Shown: positions 55,137-64,000, counted from the stretch's first letter. The stretch is 64,000 bases of DNA from Cupriavidus metallidurans CH34 (GCF_000196015.1 NC_007974.2:1860001-1924000), one strand, 5' to 3'. Notes: generated by a model not told the origin, from the sequence alone. A program made the numbers and translations.

Positions 55137-56123
55137 ATGTCCATCAATCGTCGCACCTTTCTCAAAGCAACCGCCCTTGGCAGCCTTGGTGGCCTGGAAC
55201 TGCCCGCCTTTGCCGCCGACAAATATCCCACACGCCCGATCACTCTGGTTGTGCCGTTCTCCCCGGGTGGCTCGGTCGACGTGTCCGGTCGCCTGATCGC
55301 CGAAAGGTTGGGCAGAGCGATTGGCCAGCCTGTGGTAATCGACAACCGGCCCGGCGCCGGGGGCGCCATCGGTTCGACGTATGTAGCGAAAGCACAGCCG
55401 GACGGCTACACCCTCATCGTCACCTCGCAGAGCACGCATGTCGTGAATCCGGCGATGAACCCCAAGCTGCCCTATGACGCTGTGAAGGGCTTCTCGAATA
55501 TCACGCTCATCAGCCGACTGTCAAACGTGCTGCTGTGCAATGCATCGCTGCCGATTCGCAACTTCGCCGAACTGGTCAAGTACGCGCGGGCCAATCCCAC
55601 CGCGCTGAACTATGCAAGTGCCGGGACGGGTTCGGTGTCACACGTCAGCATGGAGCTTCTCAAAGCCCAGGCGGGTATCCCGATGACGCATGTGCCATAT
55701 CGGGGCGCCGGTACAGCGTTGACCGACCTGCTGGGCGGGTCGGTGCAACTGACCTGGAACAATCTGTCCTCCAACCTCGACCACATCCTGCAAGGCAAAT
55801 TGCGTGCGCTGGCCGTGGCGGCACCGGCGCGCGTGCCGCAACTGCCGGATGTGCCAACCTTTGCCGAACTCAAGCTGCCTGACCTGAATGAGACATCATG
55901 GACCGGCCTTGCCGCCCCGGCAGGGACGCCGCATGCAATTGTTCAACAGCTCTACCTCGCGGTACGCAAGATCCTTGCGGAACCTTCGACTCGGTCCATC
56001 TGGACTGCGAAGGGCATGATCGTGCCCGAGGACATTACGCCGGAAGCCTATACCAGGGAAACGGAGCAGCGCATCAAGTTCTACCAGCGCATCGCCAAAG
56101 ACAACCACATCACTTTGGATTGA
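55137..56123 (+). CDS. Tripartite tricarboxylate transporter (Bug/TctC family) substrate-binding protein
   Basis: A 328-residue protein starting MSINRRTFLKATALGSLGGL, a twin-arginine-type signal (RRTFLK) ending near AFAA; upstream frame is shadow. KYPTRPITLVVPFSPGGSVD and VVIDNRPGAGGAIGSTYVAK are Bug motifs. Export by Tat is unusual but seen in the family. Two bp before the M20 amidohydrolase gene, so it likely binds that enzyme's substrate or product, such as an N-acyl amino acid (inference). Confidence 0.93.
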   Translation: MSINRRTFLKATALGSLGGLELPAFAADKYPTRPITLVVPFSPGGSVDVSGRLIAERLGRAIGQPVVIDNRPGAGGAIGSTYVAKAQPDGYTLIVTSQSTHVVNPAMNPKLPYDAVKGFSNITLISRLSNVLLCNASLPIRNFAELVKYARANPTALNYASAGTGSVSHVSMELLKAQAGIPMTHVPYRGAGTALTDLLGGSVQLTWNNLSSNLDHILQGKLRALAVAAPARVPQLPDVPTFAELKLPDLNETSWTGLAAPAGTPHAIVQQLYLAVRKILAEPSTRSIWTAKGMIVPEDITPEAYTRETEQRIKFYQRIAKDNHITLD

Positions 56124-56125
56124 CG

Positions 56126-57316
56126 ATGGCCATCGATTCCAAGGCGAGTACAGCGCTTCCCGACCTGCTCCCCCTGCACGACGAGCTTGCCGCGCTGCGA
56201 CAGCACATCCATCGGCATCCGGAGCTGGCCTTTGAGGAGCACGACACTGCGGATCTGGTTGCCGGGAAGTTGCAGGAATGGGGATACCACGTAACGCGCG
56301 GCATCGGAAAGACGGGGCTGGTTGGCCAGCTGCGCGTGGGAAACGGTGACAGGTGTCTTGGCCTGCGCGCCGACATGGATGCCCTGCCTATCCAGGAAGA
56401 CACCGGGCTTCCCTACGCCAGCATCCGGCCCGGCCTCATGCATGCCTGTGGACACGATGGCCACACCGCGATGCTGCTTGGTGCGGCAAAGCACCTTGCG
56501 GCCACACGGAACTTCTCCGGTACGTTGAACCTGATCTTTCAGCCTGCAGAGGAGCGCGGGTTCGACAGCGGCGCCAAGGCCATGGTGGCGGATGGTTTGT
56601 TCGACCGCTTTCCTTGCGACATGGTGTTCGCCATGCACAACCATCCCGGTGCACCCCAAGGCCGGTTCCTGATGCGTCCGGGACCGTTTCTCGCCGCGGG
56701 CGATCGGGTGTTCATCAAGGTCATCGGCCTGGGCGGCCACGCCGCGCGCCCTCATCTTGCGGTCGATCCACTTGTGGCAGCGGCTGCCATCGTGATGGCA
56801 CTCCAGACCGTAGTCTCCCGCAACGTCCCCCCCAACGAGTCGGCAGTACTCACGGTTGGCCGGCTACGTGCGGGAGACGCACTGAACGTTATTCCGGCCG
56901 AAGCCGAAATCGGCATCAGCGTGCGCTCGTTCAGTCCGGAGGTGCGCGCACTATTGAGGGATCGCATCACCACGCTGGTCCACATGACTGCCGAATCGTA
57001 TGGCGCGAAAGCTGAGATCCGCTATGTGGAAGGCTACCCGGTTGTCGACAACGCCGCCGACGCGGTTGCCCTGGCAGCGGAAGTTGCCACGGCGCTTGTT
57101 GGCCCGGAGGACGTGGACCGCGACTATCCGAGGATGATGGGTAGCGAGGACTTCGCCTACATGCTGCAGGAATGCCCGGGGGCGCTCGTCCGCATTGGTA
57201 ACGGCCCATCTGACGGCGGGCGCGGCTTGCACAATCCGCGCTACGACTTCAATGACCGCAACCTGGCGTTGGGTGCAGCGTATTGGTGCCGACTGACAGA
57301 GACGTTCCTGGCCTGA
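56126..57316 (+). CDS. M20-family amidohydrolase (hippurate hydrolase-like)
   Basis: A 396-residue protein. Dinuclear metal site residues: C108 and H110 in MHACGHDGHTA, E142/E143 in FQPAEERGFDSG, and H in AMHNHPGAP near 173. RADMDALPIQEDTGLPYAS and the lid domain with GGHAARPHLAVDPL are also typical. The group deacylates N-acyl amino acids such as hippurate and N-acetyl or N-carbamoyl compounds in the cytoplasm. Operon with the Bug gene under a divergent LysR. Confidence 0.93.
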   Translation: MAIDSKASTALPDLLPLHDELAALRQHIHRHPELAFEEHDTADLVAGKLQEWGYHVTRGIGKTGLVGQLRVGNGDRCLGLRADMDALPIQEDTGLPYASIRPGLMHACGHDGHTAMLLGAAKHLAATRNFSGTLNLIFQPAEERGFDSGAKAMVADGLFDRFPCDMVFAMHNHPGAPQGRFLMRPGPFLAAGDRVFIKVIGLGGHAARPHLAVDPLVAAAAIVMALQTVVSRNVPPNESAVLTVGRLRAGDALNVIPAEAEIGISVRSFSPEVRALLRDRITTLVHMTAESYGAKAEIRYVEGYPVVDNAADAVALAAEVATALVGPEDVDRDYPRMMGSEDFAYMLQECPGALVRIGNGPSDGGRGLHNPRYDFNDRNLALGAAYWCRLTETFLA

Positions 57317-57757
57317 GCCCAGCCTGGGAGACGAAAGCAGTGCCTGCGGCGGCGAAGAGGGGCAATCGAACAACCCGCATGGGTCGGGCAGAGGCGGCCT
57401 CGGCTTCTTAGCGGCCGTCCGTCCGCGACCATGCGCAGCCGTTCGCCACTCTCTTGAAGCCGGGCATTCAATCGGCTGTTCGATTGCGGAAGCTGCCGGC
57501 ATCAAGCCAATGAGCCAATGTGCGGTTTCGCACCGTACAAGGCCCACTGTTATTAATCACAGTAGACCGCGGCGTAGTGCACTCTCATCATACCGACAGC
57601 TGCAAGGATGTTTTGGGGTCACTCCATGCGTTCCGATGGTCGACGCACGAACAGCGGCCGGACTCGCACTTCGGTCGACTGAGAGTATCCTGCTGAGCCA
57701 CTCTCCGCTGCACGGAAACAGCCTCAAACACATCCGGCAAGCCGAACGGAGACACCC
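57317..57757. other. Gap without recognisable gene
   Basis: About 440 bp between the amidohydrolase and the ChrB-domain gene. No gene, repeat or terminator recognised. Confidence 0.5.
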
Positions 57758-58225
57758 ATGCAGTGGGTTTCACGGGAACACCCCGGGATCGATCAGATCG
57801 CCAGCCCATGGCTGATTGCGCGCTTCATCGATGACACGCCAGACTTCCTGTTCGTGCCACCGGGAGACGTGCTCCGCATTGCCAATGAGACCGGCGCAAT
57901 TCCATATGACGTCCCAAATGCCGAGCTCACGACCGCAAACGAGCTTTGCAGCTTCGACGAGCTTCTGGACAAGTACTACCTTGCCGGCGACCCCGCGCTG
58001 CAGTTGATGGCGGGAATCGTACGCGGAGCGAGTACGTCGCGGCTGGAGCTGACCCCACAGTCAAGTGGGCTCCGTGCCATTTCACTCGGACTGTCCCGCA
58101 TTTTCGCCGACGACCGCGAGTTGCTCGAATATGGCATGGTGATGTACGACGCGCTGTATGCATGGTGTCTGAGCTGCCAACCAGAAACGCATGTGCCAGC
58201 CACGCGACTGCCAAAGCGAAGCTAG
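57758..58225 (+). CDS. ChrB C-terminal-domain protein (chromate resistance)
   Basis: A 155-residue protein matching the C-terminal domain of ChrB: MQWVSREHPGIDQIASPWLI, RFIDDTPDFLFVPPGDVL and ANELCSFDELLDKYYLAGDP, then LQLMAGIVRGASTSRL. Full-length ChrB (about 310) has an N-terminal domain not found here. ChrB senses chromate and controls the efflux gene chrA; no chrA is nearby. It may be a free-standing copy or a remnant, but the frame is intact and has a proper start. Confidence 0.85.
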   Translation: MQWVSREHPGIDQIASPWLIARFIDDTPDFLFVPPGDVLRIANETGAIPYDVPNAELTTANELCSFDELLDKYYLAGDPALQLMAGIVRGASTSRLELTPQSSGLRAISLGLSRIFADDRELLEYGMVMYDALYAWCLSCQPETHVPATRLPKRS

Positions 58226-58639
58226 TCGGGACCGGCAAGCCGTCCAACGGCAGCTGGACGCGTCAAGTTCGAAAGCACTGCGCCGTACATTGGCAACGAA
58301 GCAGGCGACGTGTCCGAACATGCCGCCCGCCATAAAGACCAAAGCTGGGTAGGCCACCCACCGAGATGGCCGCATTGTTCTTCCAGATGAAATCAAACGT
58401 AGACCTCCATCCATGCGTCTCAGAGTTCAGATTTATGGGAACTTAAGTATCTCACTCTGAAGCTATCGGATGTCTCAAATGGCTTGGTAGTTGCTTCTGA
58501 GGCCAGCACGACCCGCACGTGATCGCGCAGACGTCGCAGCGTCCCCTTATCAGCGTTTATCGCAATAGAGGCGACTGTGGATCATAGAAAAAGCGAGGAT
58601 TCGAAGCCTGTTGGGCTCGCTGAATGTCGCACGTGAAAG
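58226..58639. other. Gap without recognisable gene
   Basis: About 410 bp. A minus-strand frame near 58260-58400 has a short hydrophobic run (RWVAYPALVFMAGGMFGHVA) that could be a relic of a membrane protein, but no family is recognisable. Confidence 0.4.
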
Positions 58640-59608
58640 TCAGAATACAAGCGTTGCTGTAGCCAAGACGGTGGCAGTGCTATCCAGCCGGTTCTTGCTG
58701 GTGACCGTAGGCACCCAGCGCACGCTGAATGAAAGCGGCGCCTTGCCGCCAAGCTTGGTGTCGTACGTGACGATCGGCCCGATCGTGAAGTCGTGGCCGC
58801 GGAAGCCATTGAGGCGGTCGGCCGTGGGCCCGGTGTCGTTACCCAACTGCTGAACCGTGCCCATGACGATCCCTGTACCCCAGGCGCCGAACTTCTTCAG
58901 CCCCATGACATCAAGCGTGAACAACGGCGCATTCTGATAGTCAGTGGCGCTGTTGCGCGTATAAAACTGGAACGCAGCCACGCCGTTAAACTCCAGCCCG
59001 TATTGCGGCATCACGTGCGTGAATGCGGCCTGCGGCACGAAGGTCCAGTTGTTCAGGCTCGGATTGGCCAGAGCGTTCTTGTCGTATTGCCCAGTGGGGG
59101 CCCAGACATTGAAGCTCAAGGCCATGTGGCTGTTCTGCGAGAAGTGAAAGCCGGCGATGATCGGGCTGAAATAGATATCATAAAGATTCGACGCCCGATC
59201 CGAGGTGCCACGCGAGAAGCTGGCGCCGCCGGCGGTCACGCCCGCGTTGGCGTGCACCGAAGTCCAGACATAGGGTAGCGTGAAGCTCGAGGCAAAATGC
59301 CAAGCGCCGGGGCCCGTATCCCACACCTTCATCAGTGTAGCCAGCGTGAACGCGATCTTCGCGTCAACGCCCAGTGTGGTACGGCCACCGATCGGCACCT
59401 GGCGACTGCCGCTGATCGATCCGTCCATGTAGAGTTGCTGGAGATTGGCTATCCATACCGGCTGGTCCGGGATTACGGCAACGTTGGACGACACGCTGGT
59501 GCCCGCCACCGGTCGGCCCAAAGCGCCCTCCGTGGCATGTCCAGCCAGCGGTGCCGTCAGACTGCCAGCGGCGATGGCGGCCAGGACGGGGCCACTTGCA
59601 CGCTTCAT
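58640..59608 (-). CDS. Outer-membrane MetA/SphA-type protein (phenol degradation family)
   Basis: A 322-residue protein. Signal peptide MKRASGPVLAAIAAGSLTAP to about residue 26. The mature part is beta-strand rich with GTGIVMGTVQQLGNDTGPTA, YDIYFSPIIAGFHFSQNSHM, FNVWAPTGQYDKNALANPSL and an aromatic C-terminus (ATATLVF), matching PF13557-type proteins that accompany catabolic operons and may act as channels for hydrophobic aromatic compounds. Last gene of the minus-strand group; 181 bp after the DUF1254 gene. Confidence 0.88.
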   Translation of the reverse strand: MKRASGPVLAAIAAGSLTAPLAGHATEGALGRPVAGTSVSSNVAVIPDQPVWIANLQQLYMDGSISGSRQVPIGGRTTLGVDAKIAFTLATLMKVWDTGPGAWHFASSFTLPYVWTSVHANAGVTAGGASFSRGTSDRASNLYDIYFSPIIAGFHFSQNSHMALSFNVWAPTGQYDKNALANPSLNNWTFVPQAAFTHVMPQYGLEFNGVAAFQFYTRNSATDYQNAPLFTLDVMGLKKFGAWGTGIVMGTVQQLGNDTGPTADRLNGFRGHDFTIGPIVTYDTKLGGKAPLSFSVRWVPTVTSKNRLDSTATVLATATLVF

Positions 59609-59789
59609 GGTGTGTCTCCGTGTTAAGAGTGCTGCTACGACTTACAATGGGTGCGGATGCGACGTTGCGAGGAAACGCGAAGACGCGCCTCCCCCTTGGC
59701 CAACGCCATCCAAGAGAGGACAAAGGCGTTTTCAGATCCAGAATGCCGCCTTCGTCCAAGTGCCTTCCGCCTTTCCTGACGCGCACTGC

Positions 59790-60836
59790 TTAGTCCACAG
59801 CCTGAGCCTGCGGAAAACTCCATGCGCCACGGACAATCTCGGCGTGCGGCCGATACAGGCGTACGGTGTAGTTCCACCCGGGAACAATGGGCAGGCAGTT
59901 GGGCAACTGTCCGTTGCACCCGCCGAACTGGATCGGAATCGACCCGTCACTGTTCTTCGTCGCTGTGATGTTGTTGACGGTGTAGGCATTGGCCGCGTTT
60001 CTCTGGAAGTAGCCTTCGGCGTTGTAAACGCTGATCGACCAGAATCCATCCACGGGCACATCCTTCACGTTCACCCGGTACACGGTCTTTCCGTCGTTCT
60101 TTTCCGGTGTGATGTTTAGGTAGATGGCGTCCTTGTCGGGGTTGCCACCCCAGCCAGCCGCCGTGCCCATCAGGTGACGCACCGGATCGACCTCTCCCTT
60201 CTTGCCGAATGACCTCTTGAAGTCCGGTGTCGTGGCCGACAATGCCAGCAGCGCGTCGCGCACCTTCTTCTGGCTGGCGTGGTCCCAGTTGGGCAGATCC
60301 AGCTTTCCCGTCGCTTTTTGGCTGACCTTGATGGCGTCCTGCAGCGCATGGACTTGCTTCAGGTCATTCGAATCGTTCGGATTCACCAACGTGCGGATAG
60401 CTGCGGCCACATAGCGCGTGCCGACGTTCTCGCGCGTCAACGTATGCGTGCCGGCACCGTAGAACACATTGGGTACATAGTGGTCCTCGCTGATGACCTG
60501 CAGCGACATGAAGCGCTTGCCCGGGTCCGGCATGGTAATTGTCACCGGGCCAGCATCGAGATCGAACACGCCCGAGGAATACAGCGTGTCACGGTTCAGG
60601 CGGATGACGGCCTGGTCATCAATCGACGCGGGCTCGCGCCGGTGCTGCAGCTTACCCACGCCACCCTGCTTTGCCACTCCGACGATATACATGTCGGACT
60701 CCGCCCGCACGAAGTTGTCTACCGTGACCGGCACGGGCGCGCCGGTCGCCTGAGCAGCGGCAATCTGGCCATAGGTCGTACTCACGCCAACGAGTGCGAA
60801 GCCCATCAAGGCGTTGGAAATCATTGTTCTCTTCAC
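59790..60836 (-). CDS. Exported DUF1254/DUF1214 domain protein
   Basis: A 348-residue protein. The GTG at 60836 is chosen because GGAGGGG lies four bases before it; it gives MKRTMISNALMGFALVGVST then TYGQIAAAQA, a signal peptide. The ATG at 60824 is the alternative. NRDTLYSSGVFDLDAGPVTI and GKRFMSLQVISEDHYVPN belong to DUF1254, and FWSISVYNAEGYFQRNAANA, then GWNYTVRLYRPHAE to DUF1214. Function unknown. Pairs with the DUF1254 lipoprotein at 60901. Confidence 0.88.
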   Translation of the reverse strand: MKRTMISNALMGFALVGVSTTYGQIAAAQATGAPVPVTVDNFVRAESDMYIVGVAKQGGVGKLQHRREPASIDDQAVIRLNRDTLYSSGVFDLDAGPVTITMPDPGKRFMSLQVISEDHYVPNVFYGAGTHTLTRENVGTRYVAAAIRTLVNPNDSNDLKQVHALQDAIKVSQKATGKLDLPNWDHASQKKVRDALLALSATTPDFKRSFGKKGEVDPVRHLMGTAAGWGGNPDKDAIYLNITPEKNDGKTVYRVNVKDVPVDGFWSISVYNAEGYFQRNAANAYTVNNITATKNSDGSIPIQFGGCNGQLPNCLPIVPGWNYTVRLYRPHAEIVRGAWSFPQAQAVD

Positions 60837-60900
60837 AGTTCCCCTCCGTCGTATCGGGTTTTCATAGTCACACCGGCGCCTTGGCGCCTGCGCCTGATTC

Positions 60901-62343
60901 TTACTCGGCCACCACCATGGGCGGCTGGCGCCATTGGCCAGACAGCATCTCCTGTTTCGGCAGGTACACGCGCAAGATGGCATAGAAAGACCCGTCAGGC
61001 GCCGGCAGCCAGTTGCTCGCCTTATCCTTGCCTGGATTGTCCTTCTGGACATATAGGGTGAGCCCACCGTCGCGATCGCGCTTGAGTTGGCCGAGCATCG
61101 AAGCGTTGATCAAATACCGGTTCAGAGGGTTAGCCACCAGCAGCTTGCTCTGGCCGTCATACATCGTTAGCGACCAAAACGCGTCGGCCGGCGGCAGTTT
61201 GTCCTTGTCGAAATGCAGCGTATAGCGCGTGGCGGCTGCATCCAGCGGCTTGCCTGCGGCATCCAGGAAGTAGCCGGGATAAATCGCCTCTTCCGCCGAG
61301 TTACCGAATATCCCCAGTACTGCCGCTGCATAGCGGTACATATAGTTGTTCTTCAGGTGCTCGCGTGTACCAAACAAGTCGCCGCTGGTGAGCTTCCTTG
61401 TGTCCAGTTGCGATTTCTTGAATTCCACAAACTGGGACTTGCCATCAGCCATGCCGCCCGCCATGGCCTCCTGTATCGCTGGCGATAGCGAGTTCTTGTC
61501 GAACGGCAAGCCGCGGCCCACACCGATTTTTGCGAAGCGCGCCATCACGTCCTGCTCGCTCGGCACCGTCGGCGCGAACTGCAGCATGAAGTTCAGGTAG
61601 CGGAAGAAGGCCAACGAATCCGTGGCATCTGCGACGGGCTTCGGCCAGTCGATGGGGGAGGCTGGCGCTGGTGCCGGCTTGCCGAGAAACGCGCTCAGCG
61701 TCCGCACCTTGTAGCCGTTCTGGATGGCACGCACCCGGCGCAGGTCCTTGGCATTGAAGAGTTGCGTGCGATAAATGGCATAGGCGATGCTGGATTCGCT
61801 GCGAATCACGGCCTTCACGTTGGCTGGCTTCTCGCCGCTCCAGTCAGGGCCCACGATCATGTAATTTCCGCCTTGGTTGCCACTGGTGCGAGTGCCAAGA
61901 TAGGCGAAGTTGTGCGTATAGAGATCGATCAGCTGAACGGAGTAGTAGCGCTTGCTCTCGATGGGCGGCAACGTCAACACCAGCGGCTCTGCGCGCAGGT
62001 CCATCCAGACGAATGAATATGGCGTGTCCGAATTGGGCGTGATGATCGCCGTGTCGTTCGGCGTGAAGACGTTGGCCGTGTTGCCTATCTGGTTAAACGG
62101 CGCTTTGAAGTTCGGACCGCCCTGGTCGACCGCCTGGGCGTAGAGCGTCTTGTACGCTTCGACGACCGGGTAGCCGTAGATGTAGGCTTCGCGCGCGATG
62201 GAGCGGACTTCCGCTTCATTGACTGCGCTCGCGGCTCTCTCGTCAGTTGCCTGTTCCGTCGCAGGACCAATCTTCACGGACTGGCATCCCGACAACGCAA
62301 AGACCGACAGCAAAGCGGCCACCAACAGATCCTTCATCGACAT
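60901..62343 (-). CDS. DUF1254/DUF1214 lipoprotein
   Basis: A 480-residue protein starting MSMKDLLVAALLSVFALSGC (ATG 62343 at spacing five from AGGAG); lipobox LSGC. DUF1254: EAYIYGYPVVEAYKTLYAQA, TPNSDTPYSFVWMDLRAEPL and SKRYYSVQLIDLYTHNFAYL. DUF1214: ADAFWSLTMYDGQSKLLVAN, then KASNWLPAPDGSFYAILRVY. Probably anchored in a membrane facing the periplasm. It precedes the second DUF1254 gene (64 bp) and lies behind the alpha/beta hydrolase (83 bp). Confidence 0.9.
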   Translation of the reverse strand: MSMKDLLVAALLSVFALSGCQSVKIGPATEQATDERAASAVNEAEVRSIAREAYIYGYPVVEAYKTLYAQAVDQGGPNFKAPFNQIGNTANVFTPNDTAIITPNSDTPYSFVWMDLRAEPLVLTLPPIESKRYYSVQLIDLYTHNFAYLGTRTSGNQGGNYMIVGPDWSGEKPANVKAVIRSESSIAYAIYRTQLFNAKDLRRVRAIQNGYKVRTLSAFLGKPAPAPASPIDWPKPVADATDSLAFFRYLNFMLQFAPTVPSEQDVMARFAKIGVGRGLPFDKNSLSPAIQEAMAGGMADGKSQFVEFKKSQLDTRKLTSGDLFGTREHLKNNYMYRYAAAVLGIFGNSAEEAIYPGYFLDAAGKPLDAAATRYTLHFDKDKLPPADAFWSLTMYDGQSKLLVANPLNRYLINASMLGQLKRDRDGGLTLYVQKDNPGKDKASNWLPAPDGSFYAILRVYLPKQEMLSGQWRQPPMVVAE

Positions 62344-62426
62344 CACGGCTCCTAGACATTACAGCAGAGGGTTTCATGCTCCAAGTGCAGCACACATGGA
62401 AAATTGCGACGCCCAACAGCACGTGT

Positions 62427-63374
62427 TCACGGTCGGCTGCCACTGCCCGCACGATGATCTCGGCCGCTTTTTTCGAGGGCGATGGGGGCGACACCAACGT
62501 GCCGGTTCAGAAAAGCTAACTGCGCCGCGATACTGCTTGCGAACGCCGGTTCATCGTGCAAATGCAGCTCAAAGTGGTTACCTTCCACGAGATGGAACTC
62601 GCAGTACGGTATGCGCCTGGACGCCCGTCGCGCGGCACTGGCCGGGGTGATCGTGTCATGGGTTCCGGCCACGATCAAGGTAGGCGCGGCGACCTTGTGC
62701 GCGTGGCGAATCGGGCTGTAGAGTGGCACCTCCAGAAAGATGCGCGACAGTACCTTGTTCTCCCACGCCGTTCCCGCAGGCAGCAGCCTTGCATAACCAT
62801 GCCAAGCGTCGTCGCCGGTCAACGCGGCCATATCACCGTGACGACCGATGATCGGGCTGTAGTGCTCGCGACGAATGACGCTGCCGCAGAGGTCGCGCAT
62901 GGCCGCAAGCATCATGCGCAGCAAGAGATGGAAGGGTACCTGCTTCATGCTGGCCAGCCCACTGACATGCGGGACTTGGGCAATGACGGCTCGGACCCGA
63001 TGATCTGCAGCAGCAGTCTGGATGACGTGCCCGCCCGAGAACGATGTCCCCCACAACACCATGCGATCGGCGTCAACCTCTGGGAGTGAGCTCATATGTG
63101 CGATGGCAGCGGCCCAGTCCTGCAGGTGGCGGCGCGGGCTGACCCAGTGCCGCGGCTTGCCTTCGCTGTCGCCGAAGTTCCGGTAATCGAAGAGATATGC
63201 GGCGTAGCCTTCGGCCACGAACCGCTCGGCAAAGGCAGACAGACCGGCGGCGCGAATGGCGCCGAATCCGTGCGCCATGATGATGACGGGCGGGCGCGTC
63301 CCCTGGCTCGGCAGCATCAGCGTGGCCGCGCAACGCTCACCGTGGCTTTGGAAGGAAGAATCAATGCTGACCAT
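62427..63374 (-). CDS. Alpha/beta hydrolase
   Basis: A 315-residue protein starting MVSIDSSFQSHGERCAATLM (ATG 63374). AHGFGAIRAAGLSAFAERFV is the oxyanion region, nucleophile Ser in LWGTSFSGGHVIQTAA, acid probably in VAGTHDTITPASAA and histidine in EGNHFELHL. Resembles dienelactone-hydrolase-like or X-Pro-peptidase-like esterases. It lies 31 bp downstream of the monooxygenase gene, suggesting it cleaves the ester that the monooxygenase makes. Confidence 0.9.
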   Translation of the reverse strand: MVSIDSSFQSHGERCAATLMLPSQGTRPPVIIMAHGFGAIRAAGLSAFAERFVAEGYAAYLFDYRNFGDSEGKPRHWVSPRRHLQDWAAAIAHMSSLPEVDADRMVLWGTSFSGGHVIQTAAADHRVRAVIAQVPHVSGLASMKQVPFHLLLRMMLAAMRDLCGSVIRREHYSPIIGRHGDMAALTGDDAWHGYARLLPAGTAWENKVLSRIFLEVPLYSPIRHAHKVAAPTLIVAGTHDTITPASAARRASRRIPYCEFHLVEGNHFELHLHDEPAFASSIAAQLAFLNRHVGVAPIALEKSGRDHRAGSGSRP

Positions 63375-63405
63375 GCAAGGCTCCGATGCGGAATGCGGCT
63401 GAACC

Positions 63406-64000
63406 TCACACGGCTGTTTCGTCCATGCTGGTTGCCACAAGGTCGCAGGCTGGCCGGCCGCGCGCCACCGTCGTGGTCGTTGCGGCACGGACGAACCTCA
63501 GCGCTGGATCGTGAATCGGATGCCTCGTCAACATCTCGCGATCGGCCACGAAGTTGTGGAGAACGCGCCAGGGAGGCGTACGGCCCTGACGAGGCAAGGT
63601 ACTCCGACCGCGTTGCACGTAACCAGACTGCAGGGAATCCATGACCGTTTCTTCCAGCATTTCCCCGGCTGGGGCGATTGGCGTTACGACGTTGTAGCCG
63701 TGGCGGTCCATGTGGTTGAGCAGGCGGCAGATGTAGTTGGCGGCCAGGTCGACCTTCAATGTCCAGGATGCGTTGGTATAGCCAAACAGGTTGGCCAGGT
63801 TGGGCACGTCCTGCATCAGCACGCTCTTGTAGGTCATGAGACTGCTGGGGTGCCGCGGCCGCCCATCCACCTGTACCTCCATGCCACCAAGGGACTGGAG
63901 CTGAAGCCCGGTGGCCGTGATGATGATGTCAGCGTCGAGGCTCTTGCCCGACTTCAGGCGGACGCCGGTTTCGGTAAAGGTCTCGATGTGGTCCGTCACC
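63406..64000 (-). CDS. Flavin-containing (Baeyer-Villiger-type) monooxygenase, C-terminal part
   Basis: The gene continues past the window end, so the N-terminal FAD-binding part is not seen; the first visible codon is not the real start. RLKSGKSLDADIIITATGLQ (ATG motif of FMO and BVMO enzymes), LMTYKSVLMQDVPNLANLFG, and YTNASWTLKVDLAANYICRL are typical of AlmA/EthA-type flavoproteins. They insert oxygen next to carbonyls or hydroxylate alkanes using NADPH. Operon partner of the hydrolase. Confidence 0.9.
   Translation of the reverse strand, partial: VTDHIETFTETGVRLKSGKSLDADIIITATGLQLQSLGGMEVQVDGRPRHPSSLMTYKSVLMQDVPNLANLFGYTNASWTLKVDLAANYICRLLNHMDRHGYNVVTPIAPAGEMLEETVMDSLQSGYVQRGRSTLPRQGRTPPWRVLHNFVADREMLTRHPIHDPALRFVRAATTTTVARGRPACDLVATSMDETAV

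Overview
The window looks like chromosome or megaplasmid DNA of a GC-rich beta-proteobacterium of the order Burkholderiales, most likely Cupriavidus or a close relative. This is inferred from three tricarboxylate-type (Bug) periplasmic binding proteins, Gram-negative trimeric porins of the Burkholderiales kind, an extra infA copy, and a 3-hydroxyanthranilate dioxygenase whose metal ligands fall at residue numbers known from the Cupriavidus metallidurans enzyme. No rRNA or tRNA gene, CRISPR array or complete insertion sequence was seen.

Layout. 1-3249: end of an alkylsulfatase-like metallo-hydrolase, a Bug protein and a DUF1254/DUF1214 protein. 3250-4219: non-coding, with an autotransporter remnant, a 12-bp tandem repeat and an inverted repeat. 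4220-6834: a translationally coupled NarL-type response regulator and sensor kinase, then a HiPIP gene. About 7.3-23.4 kb: an accessory stretch that is visibly less GC-rich, with broken genes (autotransporter end, two LysR fragments, an IS91-type transposase fragment), many small orphan proteins, a cold-shock protein, a second-type infA, a Nudix hydrolase, an intracellular trypsin-like protease, a thioesterase, a carbonic anhydrase plus ion channel pair, and a large Ig/Kelch lipoprotein.

23.9-48.2 kb is the metabolic core. Minus strand: porin, amino-acid permease, kynureninase, 3-hydroxyanthranilate 3,4-dioxygenase, LysR regulator. Plus strand: a second porin, a LVIVD-repeat protein and a cytochrome c; then a long operon (34502-46772) with a fumarylacetoacetase-family enzyme, a VOC protein, an esterase, a DapA-family lyase, a RidA and RutE-like pair, a Bug protein, 2-aminomuconic semialdehyde dehydrogenase, hydratase, acetaldehyde dehydrogenase, aldolase, decarboxylase, a second RidA (2-aminomuconate deaminase candidate) and ACMS decarboxylase. 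Together these can take 3-hydroxyanthranilate to pyruvate and acetyl-CoA. A GntR/FCD regulator and a VOC gene close the block. The palindrome GTGTATACAC or a near copy occurs in four of its control regions, which suggests one regulon.

48.8-53.7 kb: an operon of three lipoproteins (two with LssY-C-like domains, one alpha/beta hydrolase), an inverted broken copy of the hydrolase, and a SYLF-domain protein. 54.1-57.3 kb: LysR, Bug and M20 amidohydrolase, a small catabolic unit. 57.8 kb: a ChrB C-terminal-domain protein. 58.6-64.0 kb (minus): a monooxygenase running off the window, an alpha/beta hydrolase, two DUF1254/DUF1214 proteins and an outer-membrane MetA/SphA-like protein, probably one uptake and degradation unit for a hydrophobic compound.
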